NCBI GenBank assembly: GCA_026389845.1
Contig: JAPLHB010000130.1
Location: forward strand, 1 to 64,000
Reading direction: 5' to 3'
Source: Chloroflexota bacterium
Lineage (GTDB): Bacteria > Chloroflexota > Anaerolineae > CG2-30-64-16
DNA: 64,000 nt
In this document: piece by piece, positions 1 to 8,220 of the stretch
Layout: every line of letters begins with the position of its first letter
Numbering within the stretch: position 1 is the stretch's first letter
Notes under the pieces: generated by a model
Database searches by the model: none
Told to the model about the DNA's origin: nothing
Seen by the model: only the letters and a program-made list of their open reading frames with translations
Position numbers and translations under genes: made by a program

Positions 1-1
1 G

Positions 2-304
2 GATCTGTTGGGCTACCGCACCCTGAGCGCGGCCAACGGCCGCGAGGCGCTGACCGTGCTGGCGCAACACAGCGAGATCGCGCTGATCATGAGCGACCTG
101 GGGATGCCGGTGATGGGCGGCCGAGAACTACTCCGAGAGGTCAAGCAGCGCGGCATGACCACGCCGATGGTGATTCTGAGCGGCCACCCGCTGGATGATG
201 AGCTGGCGAGCCTGCAGGCGTTGGGCCTGGCCGGTTGGCTGCTCAAGCCGCCGGAGGTCGAGCAGTTGGCCCGGCTGTTGGCCCAAGCGCTGCCCGGGGG
301 CTGA
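2..304 (+). CDS. Response regulator receiver domain, 5'-truncated by the window edge
   Basis: The frame is open from the window edge and gives about 100 residues. They match the C-terminal two thirds of a CheY-like receiver: the phospho-acceptor aspartate in MSDLGMPVMGG, a conserved Thr/Ser region in PMVILSGHP and the lysine in WLLKPPEV. The first 37 bases are identical to 3704-3740, inside the receiver of the next kinase. Joining that kinase at 3740 to base 38 here would restore a complete receiver. The piece is therefore probably the tail of a second hybrid kinase lying upstream of the window. A collapsed or misjoined assembly could give the same picture. Confidence 0.8.
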   Translation, partial: DLLGYRTLSAANGREALTVLAQHSEIALIMSDLGMPVMGGRELLREVKQRGMTTPMVILSGHPLDDELASLQALGLAGWLLKPPEVEQLARLLAQALPGG

Positions 305-328
305 GCCGTCACAGACCTTATCTGGGCG

Positions 329-475
329 GTGGCGGCCGGTTACTGCCTGACCCTGGCCGGCACCCTGGCCTATCGCAGCCGGAGTGTGCCGCGCCTGTAC
401 GAAGAGTTGGAGGGCTACCAAGCGGAACAGCGCGCCACCAGAGCGCGCTTGCGTGAGATGCTGGCTCACAAGTAG
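329..475 (+). CDS. Small CcmD-like single-span membrane protein, start uncertain
   Basis: After the receiver stop at 302-304 the same frame stays open to TAG at 473-475. It encodes a short hydrophobic stretch (DLIWAVAAGYCLTLAGTLAY) followed by a basic, helical tail rich in Glu, Arg and Gln. One membrane helix plus a charged coiled-coil tail is the usual architecture of CcmD-like proteins. No ATG exists. The first usable in-frame GTG is at 329 and would shorten the helix, so the true start may be an unusual codon near 308-320. No other cytochrome c maturation gene is in view. The family call is a resemblance only. Confidence 0.35.
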   Translation: MAAGYCLTLAGTLAYRSRSVPRLYEELEGYQAEQRATRARLREMLAHK

Positions 476-491
476 TAGAAAGGATCGAGCC

Positions 492-3400
492 ACGAAAAAG
501 AAACCCGCTGCCCCACCTGGCGCCGCCGAATTGCGCCGCAACCCGCGCTCGCTACTGCGCGCCGCGCTGATTGTCGCCACATACCTCTGCGCGTTCATCA
601 TTCTCGACCTTCTTTCGCTACAGTTTGAAGAACTCCGTGGGGTTGTCGCCTGGTATCCACCCGCTGGGCTCACCTACACCCTATTGTTGGTGTTCGGCGT
701 GGGATTCACGCCCGCGGTGACGATCGCCTTACTCATCAGCAGTTTATTCATCTATCGCATGCCTCAACCCCCCTATTTGCTTTTCTTGTGGGCATTCATC
801 ATATCTTTGATCTATAGCGGTGCCGCCGCGTTCCTGCGCTACCGAATTCGCTTCGATTGGCAACTACGAAAATTGCGAGACGTGACCTGGTTTGTTGTCA
901 CGGCTGTATTGGTTTCAGCACTGCTTGCCGTACTTTCCGTTTCGAGTTCCGCCTTGAGCAGCGATATGCCACGCAGCGAAGTTCTGCGCGCGATTTTCCA
1001 CTGGTGGATTGGTGAAACGGTCGGCGTCCTGACCGTCACGCCCTTTCTGCTGATCCACGTGATGCCGCGGCTGCAACGGTTTGCGGAAGGACAGCCGGTC
1101 AGGTTACGCGCACGCCGGTCATTTCCGCGTCCAACGCTCTCTGTCATCGGACAAGCGTTCAGCATCGCGTTTATGTTCTACTGGGTCTTTGGCGCGCGCG
1201 GCCTGGACGAGTTTCGGCCCATGTATCTTATTACCTTGCCGCTCATCTGGATTGCTCTGGATCGCGGCTTCAAGGGAGTCACCGCGGGAATTGTGGCGTT
1301 GAATTTCGGGGTGGTGTTAGCGCTGTGGTTTTCTCGACTCGACTTCGCACGGCTGGGCGAACTACAACTGCTGATGATCGTCAATTGTATCGTCGGCTTG
1401 CTGATGGGCGCAGTCGTCACCGAGCGCAAGCGCGCGGAGCAGGAAATCGACAGGCTGGCGAAATTCCCCTCCGAAAATCCAAACCCGGTGCTGCGACTGA
1501 GCCGAGATGGCATCGTGATATATGCCAACGCAGCAAGTGGCGCGCTCTTGGGTACGTGGGGATGCGCGGTGGGCGATTCTGCTCCCCAATTCTGGCGTGA
1601 TCTGGCTGCTCAAGCGCTCGCGAGCGGGGAAAACAAAACCGTTGATACTGAGTGCGACGGGAAGGCTTACTCGATGTTCATCGCTCCTGTTGCCGAGCCG
1701 GGTTACGTGAACCTCTACGGGGGCGACATCACCAAGCGCAAGCGCGCGGACGAGATGCTGCTGGAATCGGAACTCAAGTTTCGCACTATATTCGATCACG
1801 CCCTCGATGGCATTCTGATCGCCGATATGGAGACGCACCGTTTCTTCATGGGCAACAGCGCCATCTGCCAGATGCTCGGCTACACACATGATGAAGTGTC
1901 CGGCATCGGCATTGGTGAAATTCATCCGCTAGAACACTTGCCGTATGTTGTCGAGCAGTTCAACCGGCAGGCGCGCGGGGAGATTCATCTGTCCGAAGAC
2001 ATCCCCGTTAAGCGCAAAGATGGTTCGGTGTTCTATGCCGACATCGACTCGACATCGGTTACGTTGAGCGGGCATGCTTACGTGATGGGTGTTTTCCATG
2101 ACATCACCGAGCGTAAGCGGGCGGAGGAGGCGCTGCGGTTGAGTGAGGAGAAATACCGCACGCTGGTTGACGAGGTCAACGACGGCTTTTACGTGACGGA
2201 TGGCGCGGGGGTCTTCATCTTCGCCAATCCCGCCCTGGCCCGGATGTATGGCTTTGACAGTCCCGAGGCGCTGGTAGGCCGGAAGTTCACCGATTTCGTC
2301 ACGCCGGAGATGCAGGCCGGACTCGGCAAGGCGTACCGCGGCGCGATGCAGATCGGACATGCCCCGGAAGTCATGAACGGCCAGATCGTGCGGCCGGATG
2401 GCACGCGCGCCGCCGTCGAGATCAAGTCTGTCTTTGTGGTCAAGGCAGGTCAGATTGCAGGTTCGCGGGGCGTCGTGCGCGATGTCACCGAGCGCGAGCG
2501 GGCGGAGGAGGAACGGGAACGGTTTTTGCAGCAGATCCAGGCTCAGGCGCGTCAATTGGCCCAGGTGATGCGCACCGTGCCGGAAGGGATGTTGCTCCTG
2601 GACGCCGCCGGCCGTGTCGTCCTGGCTAACCCGCAGGCCGAGGAAGATTTGATCGCGCTGGCCGGCGCGCAAGTGGGCGATTTCCTCTCGCACCTGGGCG
2701 ACCGCACTTTGGCCGAGTTGCTGAGCGCGCCGTCCAGGGGGCTGTGGCACGAGGTGCACGGCGACGGGCGCAGCTTCGAGATCATCGCCAGGCCGATCGA
2801 AACCGGCCTCAGTCCCAAGAACTGGGTGCTCGCCCTGCGCGACGTGACCGAGGAACGGGAGGCCCGGCAGCGAGCGCTGCAAGGGGAACGGCTGGCCGCG
2901 GTGGGCCAACTGGCGGCCGGCATCGCCCACGACTTCAACAACATCCTGGCCGTCATCGCCCTGGACGCGCGGCTGGCCCTGGCTGCACCCGGCCTGACAG
3001 TCGGCGTCCGCGCGCGGCTGGCGACCATCAGCGGCCAGGCGCAGCGGGCCGCGGACCTGGTCAGGCAGATCCTCGACTTCAGCCGACAGGCGGTGCTGGA
3101 ACGCCGGCCGGTGGCGCTGCGACCCTTCCTGGCCGAGCAGATCGCGGTGCTGGCGCGCATCCTGCCCGAGAGCATCGCGTTGGAGTTGGCCGGCACGGAC
3201 GACGACTGCACGGTCAGCGCCGACCCGACGCGGCTCCAGCAGGTGGTGATGAACCTGGCGGTGAACGCGCGGGACGCCATGCCGGCGGGCGGCCGGCTGT
3301 GCTTTACGTTGGCGCGCGTTCCCGCGCTCCCGTCCGACTTGCAGCCCGCGGCGGACGAAGCGGCCGGGTGGGTGCGGTTGACGGTCGCCGATAGCGGAAC

Positions 3401-3905
3401 GGGCATTCCCCCGAAGGTGCTGCCCCGCATCTTCGAGCCGTTCTTCACCACCAAAGGGCCGGACAAGGGCAGCGGGCTGGGGCTGGCCCAGATCTACGGT
3501 ATCGTCAAGCAGCACGGCGGTGAGATCGGCGTCAGCACGCAGGCGGACGTGGGAACGACCTTCACCATTTATCTGCTGGCGCTGGCCGAATCCGCGGCCG
3601 ATGAGCCGGTGGTCGTGGCCGACGAGGCGCCGGCCGCCGCGGGCCAGACGATCCTGATCGTGGAGGACGATCCGACCCTGCGCGACGCGCTGGTGGACAC
3701 CGTGGATCTGTTGGGCTACCGCACCCTGAGCGCGGCCAACTCTAGCAAAAAAGGCAGTCGGTTCAGTGCTACCTCTGGCAGGAGACCCTTGCCAGCGCGG
3801 CCAACAAGCTCTCAGCCGGCTCACCCTTGCTCACGAAGGCATCCGCGCCGGCCGCCAGGGCTTCGTCGGCGTATTCGCCGTAGAGCGACAGCACGATCAC
3901 CTTGA
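492..3905 (+). CDS. MASE1/PAS hybrid sensor histidine kinase with truncated receiver
   Basis: Membrane-bound sensor kinase, about 1137 residues from 492. An N-terminal MASE1-like domain of about eight membrane helices (residues 20-300) is followed by four PAS domains (about 330-820), a HisKA domain with the phospho-accepting His in AGIAHDFNNIL, and a HATPase domain (N box NLAVNARDAM, G1 DSGTGI, F box FEPFFTTK, G2 GSGLGLAQI). A receiver begins at ILIVEDDPTLRDAL but stops at 3740. The last 55 residues to 3905 are unrelated and overlap the opposite-strand regulator. Start: AGAAAGGA at 477-484 lies seven bases before ACG-AAA-AAG-AAA at 492, as if ATG had changed to ACG. TTG at 531 and GTG at 384 are alternatives; GTG 384 would overlap the small membrane ORF. 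Confidence 0.8.
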   Translation, partial: TKKKPAAPPGAAELRRNPRSLLRAALIVATYLCAFIILDLLSLQFEELRGVVAWYPPAGLTYTLLLVFGVGFTPAVTIALLISSLFIYRMPQPPYLLFLWAFIISLIYSGAAAFLRYRIRFDWQLRKLRDVTWFVVTAVLVSALLAVLSVSSSALSSDMPRSEVLRAIFHWWIGETVGVLTVTPFLLIHVMPRLQRFAEGQPVRLRARRSFPRPTLSVIGQAFSIAFMFYWVFGARGLDEFRPMYLITLPLIWIALDRGFKGVTAGIVALNFGVVLALWFSRLDFARLGELQLLMIVNCIVGLLMGAVVTERKRAEQEIDRLAKFPSENPNPVLRLSRDGIVIYANAASGALLGTWGCAVGDSAPQFWRDLAAQALASGENKTVDTECDGKAYSMFIAPVAEPGYVNLYGGDITKRKRADEMLLESELKFRTIFDHALDGILIADMETHRFFMGNSAICQMLGYTHDEVSGIGIGEIHPLEHLPYVVEQFNRQARGEIHLSEDIPVKRKDGSVFYADIDSTSVTLSGHAYVMGVFHDITERKRAEEALRLSEEKYRTLVDEVNDGFYVTDGAGVFIFANPALARMYGFDSPEALVGRKFTDFVTPEMQAGLGKAYRGAMQIGHAPEVMNGQIVRPDGTRAAVEIKSVFVVKAGQIAGSRGVVRDVTERERAEEERERFLQQIQAQARQLAQVMRTVPEGMLLLDAAGRVVLANPQAEEDLIALAGAQVGDFLSHLGDRTLAELLSAPSRGLWHEVHGDGRSFEIIARPIETGLSPKNWVLALRDVTEEREARQRALQGERLAAVGQLAAGIAHDFNNILAVIALDARLALAAPGLTVGVRARLATISGQAQRAADLVRQILDFSRQAVLERRPVALRPFLAEQIAVLARILPESIALELAGTDDDCTVSADPTRLQQVVMNLAVNARDAMPAGGRLCFTLARVPALPSDLQPAADEAAGWVRLTVADSGTGIPPKVLPRIFEPFFTTKGPDKGSGLGLAQIYGIVKQHGGEIGVSTQADVGTTFTIYLLALAESAADEPVVVADEAPAAAGQTILIVEDDPTLRDALVDTVDLLGYRTLSAANSSKKGSRFSATSGRRPLPARPTSSQPAHPCSRRHPRRPPGLRRRIRRRATARSP
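3704..3740 (+). repeat. 37-bp exact duplicate of window bases 1-37
   Basis: Bases 3704-3740 equal bases 1-37, and base 38 differs from 3741. The shared segment encodes part of a receiver domain (DLLGYRTLSAAN). Since base 1 is the window edge, the repeat may extend further upstream. It marks the exact point at which the kinase receiver is lost. Confidence 0.95.
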
Positions 3906-4140
3906 TTTCCGGCCAACGCGCCTTGATGCGCCGCGTGGCTTCCAGGCCATCCATGCCAGGCATCCGCACGTCCATCAGCGCCACGTCGGGCTGAAACGTC
4001 GCAGCCAGCTCGAGGGCCTGCTCGCCGCTAGCCGCTTCTGCGAGCGCAGCCAGGCGCGGCCAGGTCGCCAGCAAAGCCTGCAAGCTTTCGCGGGTGCGCG
4101 GCAGGTCATCCACAATCAGAATTCTTACGTTACCGGTCAT
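3769..4140 (-). CDS. Single-domain response regulator (CheY-like)
   Basis: A 123-residue stand-alone receiver. It has the acidic pair in ILIVDDLPRTRE, the phospho-acceptor Asp in VALMDVRMPGMDG and the switch Lys in DAFVSKGEPAE. There is no DNA-binding output domain, so it likely passes phosphate on or works by protein contact. GGAG lies a few bases before its ATG. It follows the ECF sigma gene on the same strand with a 49-bp gap, which suggests co-transcription. Its 3' end runs into the 3' end of the truncated hybrid kinase, and a T-rich stretch on the minus strand at about 3746-3751 could aid termination. Confidence 0.88.
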   Translation of the reverse strand: MTGNVRILIVDDLPRTRESLQALLATWPRLAALAEAASGEQALELAATFQPDVALMDVRMPGMDGLEATRRIKARWPEIKVIVLSLYGEYADEALAAGADAFVSKGEPAESLLAALARVSCQR

Positions 4141-4189
4141 CGGGTCTCCACGGTGTCGCAGATCACACTCGTTGTCATCGGAACAAGCC

Positions 4190-4810
4190 TCAAGCCGCCG
4201 GCAAGGCGGCCAGGCGCCGGTTGGCCGCCAGCAGACCGACGGGATACGCGGCCCCCTGGTTGTCTTCGGCTGTCTTCAGCAATCCGCCCATGGTCTGGCG
4301 TGCGCGGTGCAGCCGGCTCTTCACCGCGCTGACCGTGCTGCCGGTGGCGGCGGCGATCTCTTCGTAGGAGAAGTCGTACCAGTAGCGCATCACCAGCGCG
4401 GCGCGATCTTTTGACGCGAGCTGCCCAAGCAGACCCTGGATGGATGTGCTCTGCTCGTGGCGCAAGGTGGATGCTTCAGGGCCGGGCGTCCGCTCGCGCA
4501 GCGCAGGATGCACGCTCAACGGCTCATCGTCAATGTCGCACCACGTCACACGCCGGCGGCGCAGGCGGTCAATGCAATAGTGGCTGGCGATGCTGAACAA
4601 CCACGTCTTGAAAGGACGAGTCGGATCATAACGGCCAAACTGACTGTAAGCCCGCAGGAAGGTCTCCTGGGCCGCATCTTCGGCCTCGGTCGCCTCACCC
4701 ACCATGCGGTAGCACAAGTTGTAGATCGGTCGCTGGTAGATTTCCATCAAATGGGTGAAGGCGATCGTGTCGCCCGCCTGGGCGCGTAGCACCATTTCCT
4801 GTTCTATCAT
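4190..4810 (-). CDS. RNA polymerase sigma factor, ECF (sigma-70 family)
   Basis: An extracytoplasmic-function sigma factor of about 206 residues. Region 2 holds AFTHLMEIYQRPIYNLCYRM and EDAAQETFLRAY; region 4 holds DRAALVMRYWYDFSYEEIAA and the helix-turn-helix GSTVSAVKSRLHRARQTM. It would redirect RNA polymerase to a small regulon. The ATG at 4810 is chosen because GAGAGAA precedes it at good spacing; an in-frame ATG at 4858 would add 16 residues without family support. No obvious anti-sigma factor lies next to it. The response regulator immediately downstream could be a PhyR-like partner, but it lacks a sigma-like domain, so that remains a guess. Confidence 0.92.
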   Translation of the reverse strand: MIEQEMVLRAQAGDTIAFTHLMEIYQRPIYNLCYRMVGEATEAEDAAQETFLRAYSQFGRYDPTRPFKTWLFSIASHYCIDRLRRRRVTWCDIDDEPLSVHPALRERTPGPEASTLRHEQSTSIQGLLGQLASKDRAALVMRYWYDFSYEEIAAATGSTVSAVKSRLHRARQTMGGLLKTAEDNQGAAYPVGLLAANRRLAALPAA

Positions 4811-4913
4811 CGGGCGTTCTCTCTCGTTGCAAGGGTTCTGTATTGTTCTGACGCGCATAGCATATCAGCCCGGCCCGCTTTCGTCATCGTAAGGATAGAT
4901 GAATTCGGCCTAA

Positions 4914-4942
4914 CAAAAAGAGACCACGGGGCCCGTGGTCTC
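4914..4942 (-). terminator. Rho-independent terminator for the HD-domain gene
   Basis: An 11-bp perfect stem (GAGACCACGGG / CCCGTGGTCTC, 4920-4942) is followed on the minus strand by five T (plus-strand A at 4915-4919). It lies 65 bp beyond the stop of the HD-domain gene. A second hairpin, CTACTGAA / TTCAGTAG at 4966-4983, stands between it and the gene. Similar hairpin pairs occur at about 8040-8099 and 13731-13800. Confidence 0.75.
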
Positions 4943-5006
4943 CTCCTGGTTCTGCGGTAGGGCATCTACTGAATTTTCAGTAGAGACGGCTTCGCGTTCA
5001 GCGCGG

Positions 5007-5573
5007 TCAAAAGTGATCCACTGTCTCTGCCTCGAATTCCCGAAGAAACTCGCCCATGATCTGCACCCGCTGCGCGGCGATCTCCCTGGCTTTGTCCAGG
5101 CAGATCAGCCCAGGAATCTTCCGCATTCGATCCATCACGGCAAGGTACGCCTTGCGCAACTCCCGTGGATTCTTGGAAAAATCGCGCAGGACACCCACCA
5201 CGCCTAGAAAATCGAGGGCGTCGGCGTCGCTCAACAGGATTGCCTCAGTGCTTCGATTTGGATCACCGCTGTGATGAGACGCGATGCAAGCCACGACTTG
5301 CCTGATCAGGGCATCAGGATAGCCTTTCTCGGACAGGAAGGTCTGTGCCACCTGGGTTGATCTCACCGCGTGATCCACGCCAGTTTGGGACCAAGGTGCA
5401 TAGGCCCCCCAGTCGTGGAGATGCGCCGCGATCCAGACGACATCCTGGTCGTATGCCAGACCTTCGCCGATCATCGAGATGAGGTACAGCAGGCGGCGGG
5501 TGTGCATGAGTCCCCATTGCCCGCCGTATTCCGTTGTCAGGTGGACAATCTCGTCCTTGTCACCCTGTTGCAT
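5007..5573 (-). CDS. HD-domain metal-dependent phosphohydrolase
   Basis: About 188 residues with the HD-superfamily pattern: an upstream His (MHTRRLLYL), the HD doublet in AAHLHDWGAYAPW, the paired His in CIASHHSGDPN and a late Asp in LLSDADALDFLG. Such proteins hydrolyse nucleotides or other phosphoesters; the substrate cannot be told from the sequence. The ATG at 5573 is preferred because GGAGGG lies eight bases before it. Longer in-frame starts would overlap the flavodoxin-like gene upstream. It ends at a clear hairpin terminator. Probably co-transcribed with the flavodoxin-like gene 40 bp upstream. Confidence 0.85.
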   Translation of the reverse strand: MQQGDKDEIVHLTTEYGGQWGLMHTRRLLYLISMIGEGLAYDQDVVWIAAHLHDWGAYAPWSQTGVDHAVRSTQVAQTFLSEKGYPDALIRQVVACIASHHSGDPNRSTEAILLSDADALDFLGVVGVLRDFSKNPRELRKAYLAVMDRMRKIPGLICLDKAREIAAQRVQIMGEFLREFEAETVDHF

Positions 5574-5613
5574 GTTGAAAGCCCTCCAGTGCATTCGCAG
5601 CGTTTTATCCCGC

Positions 5614-6213
5614 TCAATGCATGCCCGGAAGTTGAGCACGCAGATCAGCAGCCCAACCGCGGATGGCATCCCAGTTGCGACGATCGCCGGCCTGGGCCGC
5701 GACGACGAACATGACGAACAGCTTCTGGAATAGGTTGAGCTTCATGTAGTCCAGTTTGCCCGCGAAGAAGCCAATGCTCATCGGTTTGACCTGGGGCGCC
5801 CTGGTCAGTACCGGTCGCAGATAGCTGGTGATCGTGGCGTAGTTCTCCCTGAAGCTCAACTTGCTCTCATTGACCGGCGCCTTAGCCAACGTCGGATCTA
5901 CGAAGACCGGTATGCCTGCCAGGGTTGTCTCAGGAGTCTTTGTCAGACTCATGGCCGTCATGAAGTAAGCGACCGGCACGCGGCTCAGTTCGAGTTGGTG
6001 TCTCCGCACGAAGCTCACCGCTGCTCTGTGCCAGCCCATGATCATCGGCCCACCGACAACCACGGCGTTGTAGGCACAGACATCCTCTACCTCGCCGATG
6101 CGGCGCACATCCACCTGCGCCCTGGCCTGACTCAACGCCTGACCGATAACCTGTGCCACCTCGCCGGTGGAGCCGGCGTTGCTGGTGTAGGCCACCAAAA
6201 TCTTAGTCTGCAT
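5614..6213 (-). CDS. Flavodoxin-domain protein
   Basis: 199 residues that start with the flavodoxin FMN-phosphate loop (ILVAYTSNAGSTGEVAQVIG), followed by the second flavin-contact region VVVGGPMIMGWHR. The layout resembles HemG-like and other menaquinol-linked flavodoxin-domain oxidoreductases, which oxidise a substrate with FMN. No other heme gene is nearby, so protoporphyrinogen oxidase activity is not claimed. It follows the TIGR01777 gene by 27 bp on the same strand and lies just before the HD-domain gene, so the three are likely one transcript. Confidence 0.82.
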   Translation of the reverse strand: MQTKILVAYTSNAGSTGEVAQVIGQALSQARAQVDVRRIGEVEDVCAYNAVVVGGPMIMGWHRAAVSFVRRHQLELSRVPVAYFMTAMSLTKTPETTLAGIPVFVDPTLAKAPVNESKLSFRENYATITSYLRPVLTRAPQVKPMSIGFFAGKLDYMKLNLFQKLFVMFVVAAQAGDRRNWDAIRGWAADLRAQLPGMH

Positions 6214-6240
6214 GTCGAAATCCTCTTTCCGAACGATACG

Positions 6241-7101
6241 TCACGCCTTAAGCTCGTGGCGCAGCGCAGCCTCAAGCTCCGAAAAACGAAATTGATACCC
6301 CGTAGCGAGCAGCTTGCGCGGCTCCATTCGCCGGCTGGCGAGGAGGAACTCATCGGCCATCTCGCCAAGCAGGAGATGCATCAAGAACGCCGGCATGGTC
6401 GGGCCAGGCTTGCGGCCGAGGACGCGGGCGACGATGGCGGCAAAGTCGGCGTTCCGCACCGGGTTGGGGCTGACGGGGTTGACTGGCCCGACCAGCGTGT
6501 CGGTGACGAGGACGTGCTCCACAATGCCAGCCAGCTCGTCCCGCGCAACCCAACTCATCCACTGGCGACCGCTGCCGATGCGGTTCGTGCCGCGCTGGAT
6601 ACCGGCCTTTGCCAACACCGGCGGAATCCGCAGATGCACGACTCGGATCCCCGCCACGCTGGCCGGAGCGGTGGCCGCTTCCCCGTCGCGCTGCAGGTGC
6701 GCGAGGAAGCTTGTCCCCACGGCGCTCTCCTCGGTAATGATCTGCTCGCCGGACGGCGGGTAGATCCCCATGCCCGAAGCGCACACCAGAACGAGAGGCT
6801 TGCGCTTGCAGATTGCCAGCGCACCCGCCAGCAGACTGTTCGTCGCCAGGCGGTTGGCGCGGATCTGCTGCTTGGCCGTGGCGGTCCATCGCATGGGCCA
6901 GGCCGCGCTCGCCACGTGGACCACGCTGTCGAAGTCTTCGATATCCGCGGCATCAATCGCGCCGGTCTCCGGATCCCAGCGCACCTCGCCCGCGACCGGC
7001 GTCCGCCGCACCAACCGAACGATCGCGTGCCCCTGGCTTGCCAGGTGTGACGCCACCGCCGAGCCGACCAGACCGCCTACTCCAGCTATCAAAATGCGCA
7101 T
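6241..7101 (-). CDS. TIGR01777-family NAD(P)-dependent epimerase/dehydratase
   Basis: 286 residues, short-chain dehydrogenase/epimerase fold. The N-terminal Rossmann motif reads MRILIAGVGGLVGSAVA. The internal ASGMGIYPP and the C-terminal DUF1731-like segment (GRKPGPTMPAFLMHLLLGEM) are characteristic of the TIGR01777 (YfcH-type) family. The real substrate of this family is not settled. The length is near the usual 300 residues. It appears to head a three-gene minus-strand run with the flavodoxin-like and HD-domain genes. Confidence 0.88.
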   Translation of the reverse strand: MRILIAGVGGLVGSAVASHLASQGHAIVRLVRRTPVAGEVRWDPETGAIDAADIEDFDSVVHVASAAWPMRWTATAKQQIRANRLATNSLLAGALAICKRKPLVLVCASGMGIYPPSGEQIITEESAVGTSFLAHLQRDGEAATAPASVAGIRVVHLRIPPVLAKAGIQRGTNRIGSGRQWMSWVARDELAGIVEHVLVTDTLVGPVNPVSPNPVRNADFAAIVARVLGRKPGPTMPAFLMHLLLGEMADEFLLASRRMEPRKLLATGYQFRFSELEAALRHELKA

Positions 7102-7176
7102 GTTTTCCCCCAGACCTTTGTGGTGATGAGTTTGGTTGCGGCACGCTTCGCAGGGCCGCGTTATGAATGTTGGTTG

Positions 7177-7743
7177 TCAGGCGCAGGTGGCACGAGCCAG
7201 ATCGAACGCGGGAGCCTGACTCGTCGCGGGCTGCGGTGCGAGCACCCAGACCGTGACCTCGGCCTCGATGTATTCCTCGCCGCGCGCCCGCGCCACCGAG
7301 ATGCGATGATGCCCGTCCCGCACGAAGTAGACGCCGCCCGCGCGGATTAGATCTACCAACGGCATGGGTGTGCCCATCTCCCGGGCCAGGGCGATTCCCA
7401 CCCAGCGTTCGCGAGTGCGCCGATTGCGGGGGCGAAACTCGACGTCGAAGTCGTCGGCCCGGCACTCGCTGCCGCGGATCTGCCGAATCGGCACGACCTG
7501 GATGCCGGCGTAGTGGCTGCCGCGCAGTCTGCTCGTCGCCTGCACCGCGCCCAGGTCGAGCAAGTCGCGCGATTGCCCGGTGAGCTTACCCCAGACCCAT
7601 CGCACCCGGCCCCAGAAACAGAGCCGGTGGTAAAGACCCAGGGCCGACTGCCGTAAGGACAAGGCGTAGTGACTGCGGCGATTCTGCAGGGGATCAGTGA
7701 ACCCCTCGAAGGTCTGAAGCGCCCCGAACTGGATACCGTACAT
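7177..7743 (-). CDS. ParB-like N-terminal-fold (ParB/Srx) protein
   Basis: 188 residues. The C-terminal half has the ParB/sulfiredoxin-fold signature YFVRDGHHRISVARA, the loop that binds and hydrolyses nucleotide in ParB-type proteins. The N-terminal 70 residues are basic and aromatic and match nothing I recognise. There is no ParB helix-turn-helix and no ParA nearby, so a role in chromosome segregation is unlikely. Stand-alone proteins of this type are common as uncharacterised genes. A start at 7743 is plausible, twelve bases after the stop of the small membrane gene upstream. Confidence 0.7.
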   Translation of the reverse strand: MYGIQFGALQTFEGFTDPLQNRRSHYALSLRQSALGLYHRLCFWGRVRWVWGKLTGQSRDLLDLGAVQATSRLRGSHYAGIQVVPIRQIRGSECRADDFDVEFRPRNRRTRERWVGIALAREMGTPMPLVDLIRAGGVYFVRDGHHRISVARARGEEYIEAEVTVWVLAPQPATSQAPAFDLARATCA

Positions 7744-7755
7744 TGTGTACCTCTT

Positions 7756-7938
7756 TCATTGCCATGCCAGGTTTTGATCGTCGTCGGGTTGCGTGAACGA
7801 GAGGGCGAACACCCCGATCCCCAACAACAGCAGGACGACCTGGATGGAGACGGCGTTGAGGCTCACCAGCACGATGCTTGCAACCGCCATTGCCAGCGCA
7901 ACAGCGGTCAGGCTCGTTTCGAGGTTTTTCGGCTTCAT
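7756..7938 (-). CDS. Small two-helix membrane protein, unknown function
   Basis: 60 residues, not recognised. A short polar start (MKPKNLETS) is followed by two hydrophobic spans separated by a brief turn, then an acidic tail ending DDDQNLAWQ. GGAGG (plus-strand CCTCC) lies just upstream of the ATG. The gap to the next gene is 12 bp, so it is probably co-transcribed with the ParB-fold protein. The codon pattern and RBS make it a likely real gene. Confidence 0.65.
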   Translation of the reverse strand: MKPKNLETSLTAVALAMAVASIVLVSLNAVSIQVVLLLLGIGVFALSFTQPDDDQNLAWQ

Positions 7939-8035
7939 AAGACCTCCGCCAATGCCAAGTCCCGAATCTTGATGTGATCATAGCATAGCAGAGGTCGGCG
8001 TGGGTGTCATCGCAGGGAAACCGGATTTGGAGTCA

Positions 8036-8066
8036 CAAAAATGACAGACTGCGCAGGGGCGGTCTC
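8036..8066 (-). terminator. Probable terminator for the serine hydrolase gene
   Basis: Imperfect hairpin (AGACTGC at 8046-8052 against GCGGTCT at 8059-8065), followed on the minus strand by a short gap and five T (plus A at 8037-8041). It corresponds to the perfect-stem terminator at 13731-13763 in the other repeat copy and looks decayed. Confidence 0.5.
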
Positions 8067-8072
8067 TCCGTG

Positions 8073-8099
8073 TTTTCCGGTAGAATATCTACCGGAAAA
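8073..8099. repeat. Perfect 12-bp-arm inverted repeat
   Basis: TTTTCCGGTAGA, three spacer bases (ATA), then TCTACCGGAAAA. The equivalent spot in the right repeat copy (about 13768-13796) is degenerate in one arm only. It may be an operator or a second terminator stem; the function is unknown. Confidence 0.7.
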
Positions 8100-8220
8100 A
8101 TGGTAGGGCGACGATCACCTCACGAACGGCGGGACGTCCTCTTAGGACGACAAATGAAACCAACAGGGCAATGGCAATGTCCGGGACTCCCAGAAGCAGG
8201 CAACATGCAAGTGTTCAGCC

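Larger units (their letters stand above)
7969..8146 (+). repeat. Left copy of a diverged direct repeat, with remnant of a regulator 3' end
   Basis: This segment aligns in the same orientation with 13671-13880. Shared blocks include GTGGGTGTCATCGCAG, GGGGCGGTCTCTCC, TATCTACCGGAAAA and CGGGACGTCCTC. In the right copy the last block is the 3' end of the LuxR-type regulator gene. Here the block (about 8123-8146) is a regulator remnant with no gene attached. The two copies bracket five genes. Confidence 0.75.

Noticed and set aside
384-491. GTG at 384 as the kinase start
   Set aside because: This stretch is better explained by the small membrane ORF in another frame, and the added residues look non-coding (Cys/Arg/Ser-rich).
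1929-3824. 631-codon open frame on the minus strand opposite the first kinase
   Set aside because: It is the mirror of GC-rich coding sequence; the plus frame holds complete kinase motifs and the minus frame has none. The same applies to the long antisense frames at 30153-31535, 37028-38548, 45-48 kb and 57381-58643.
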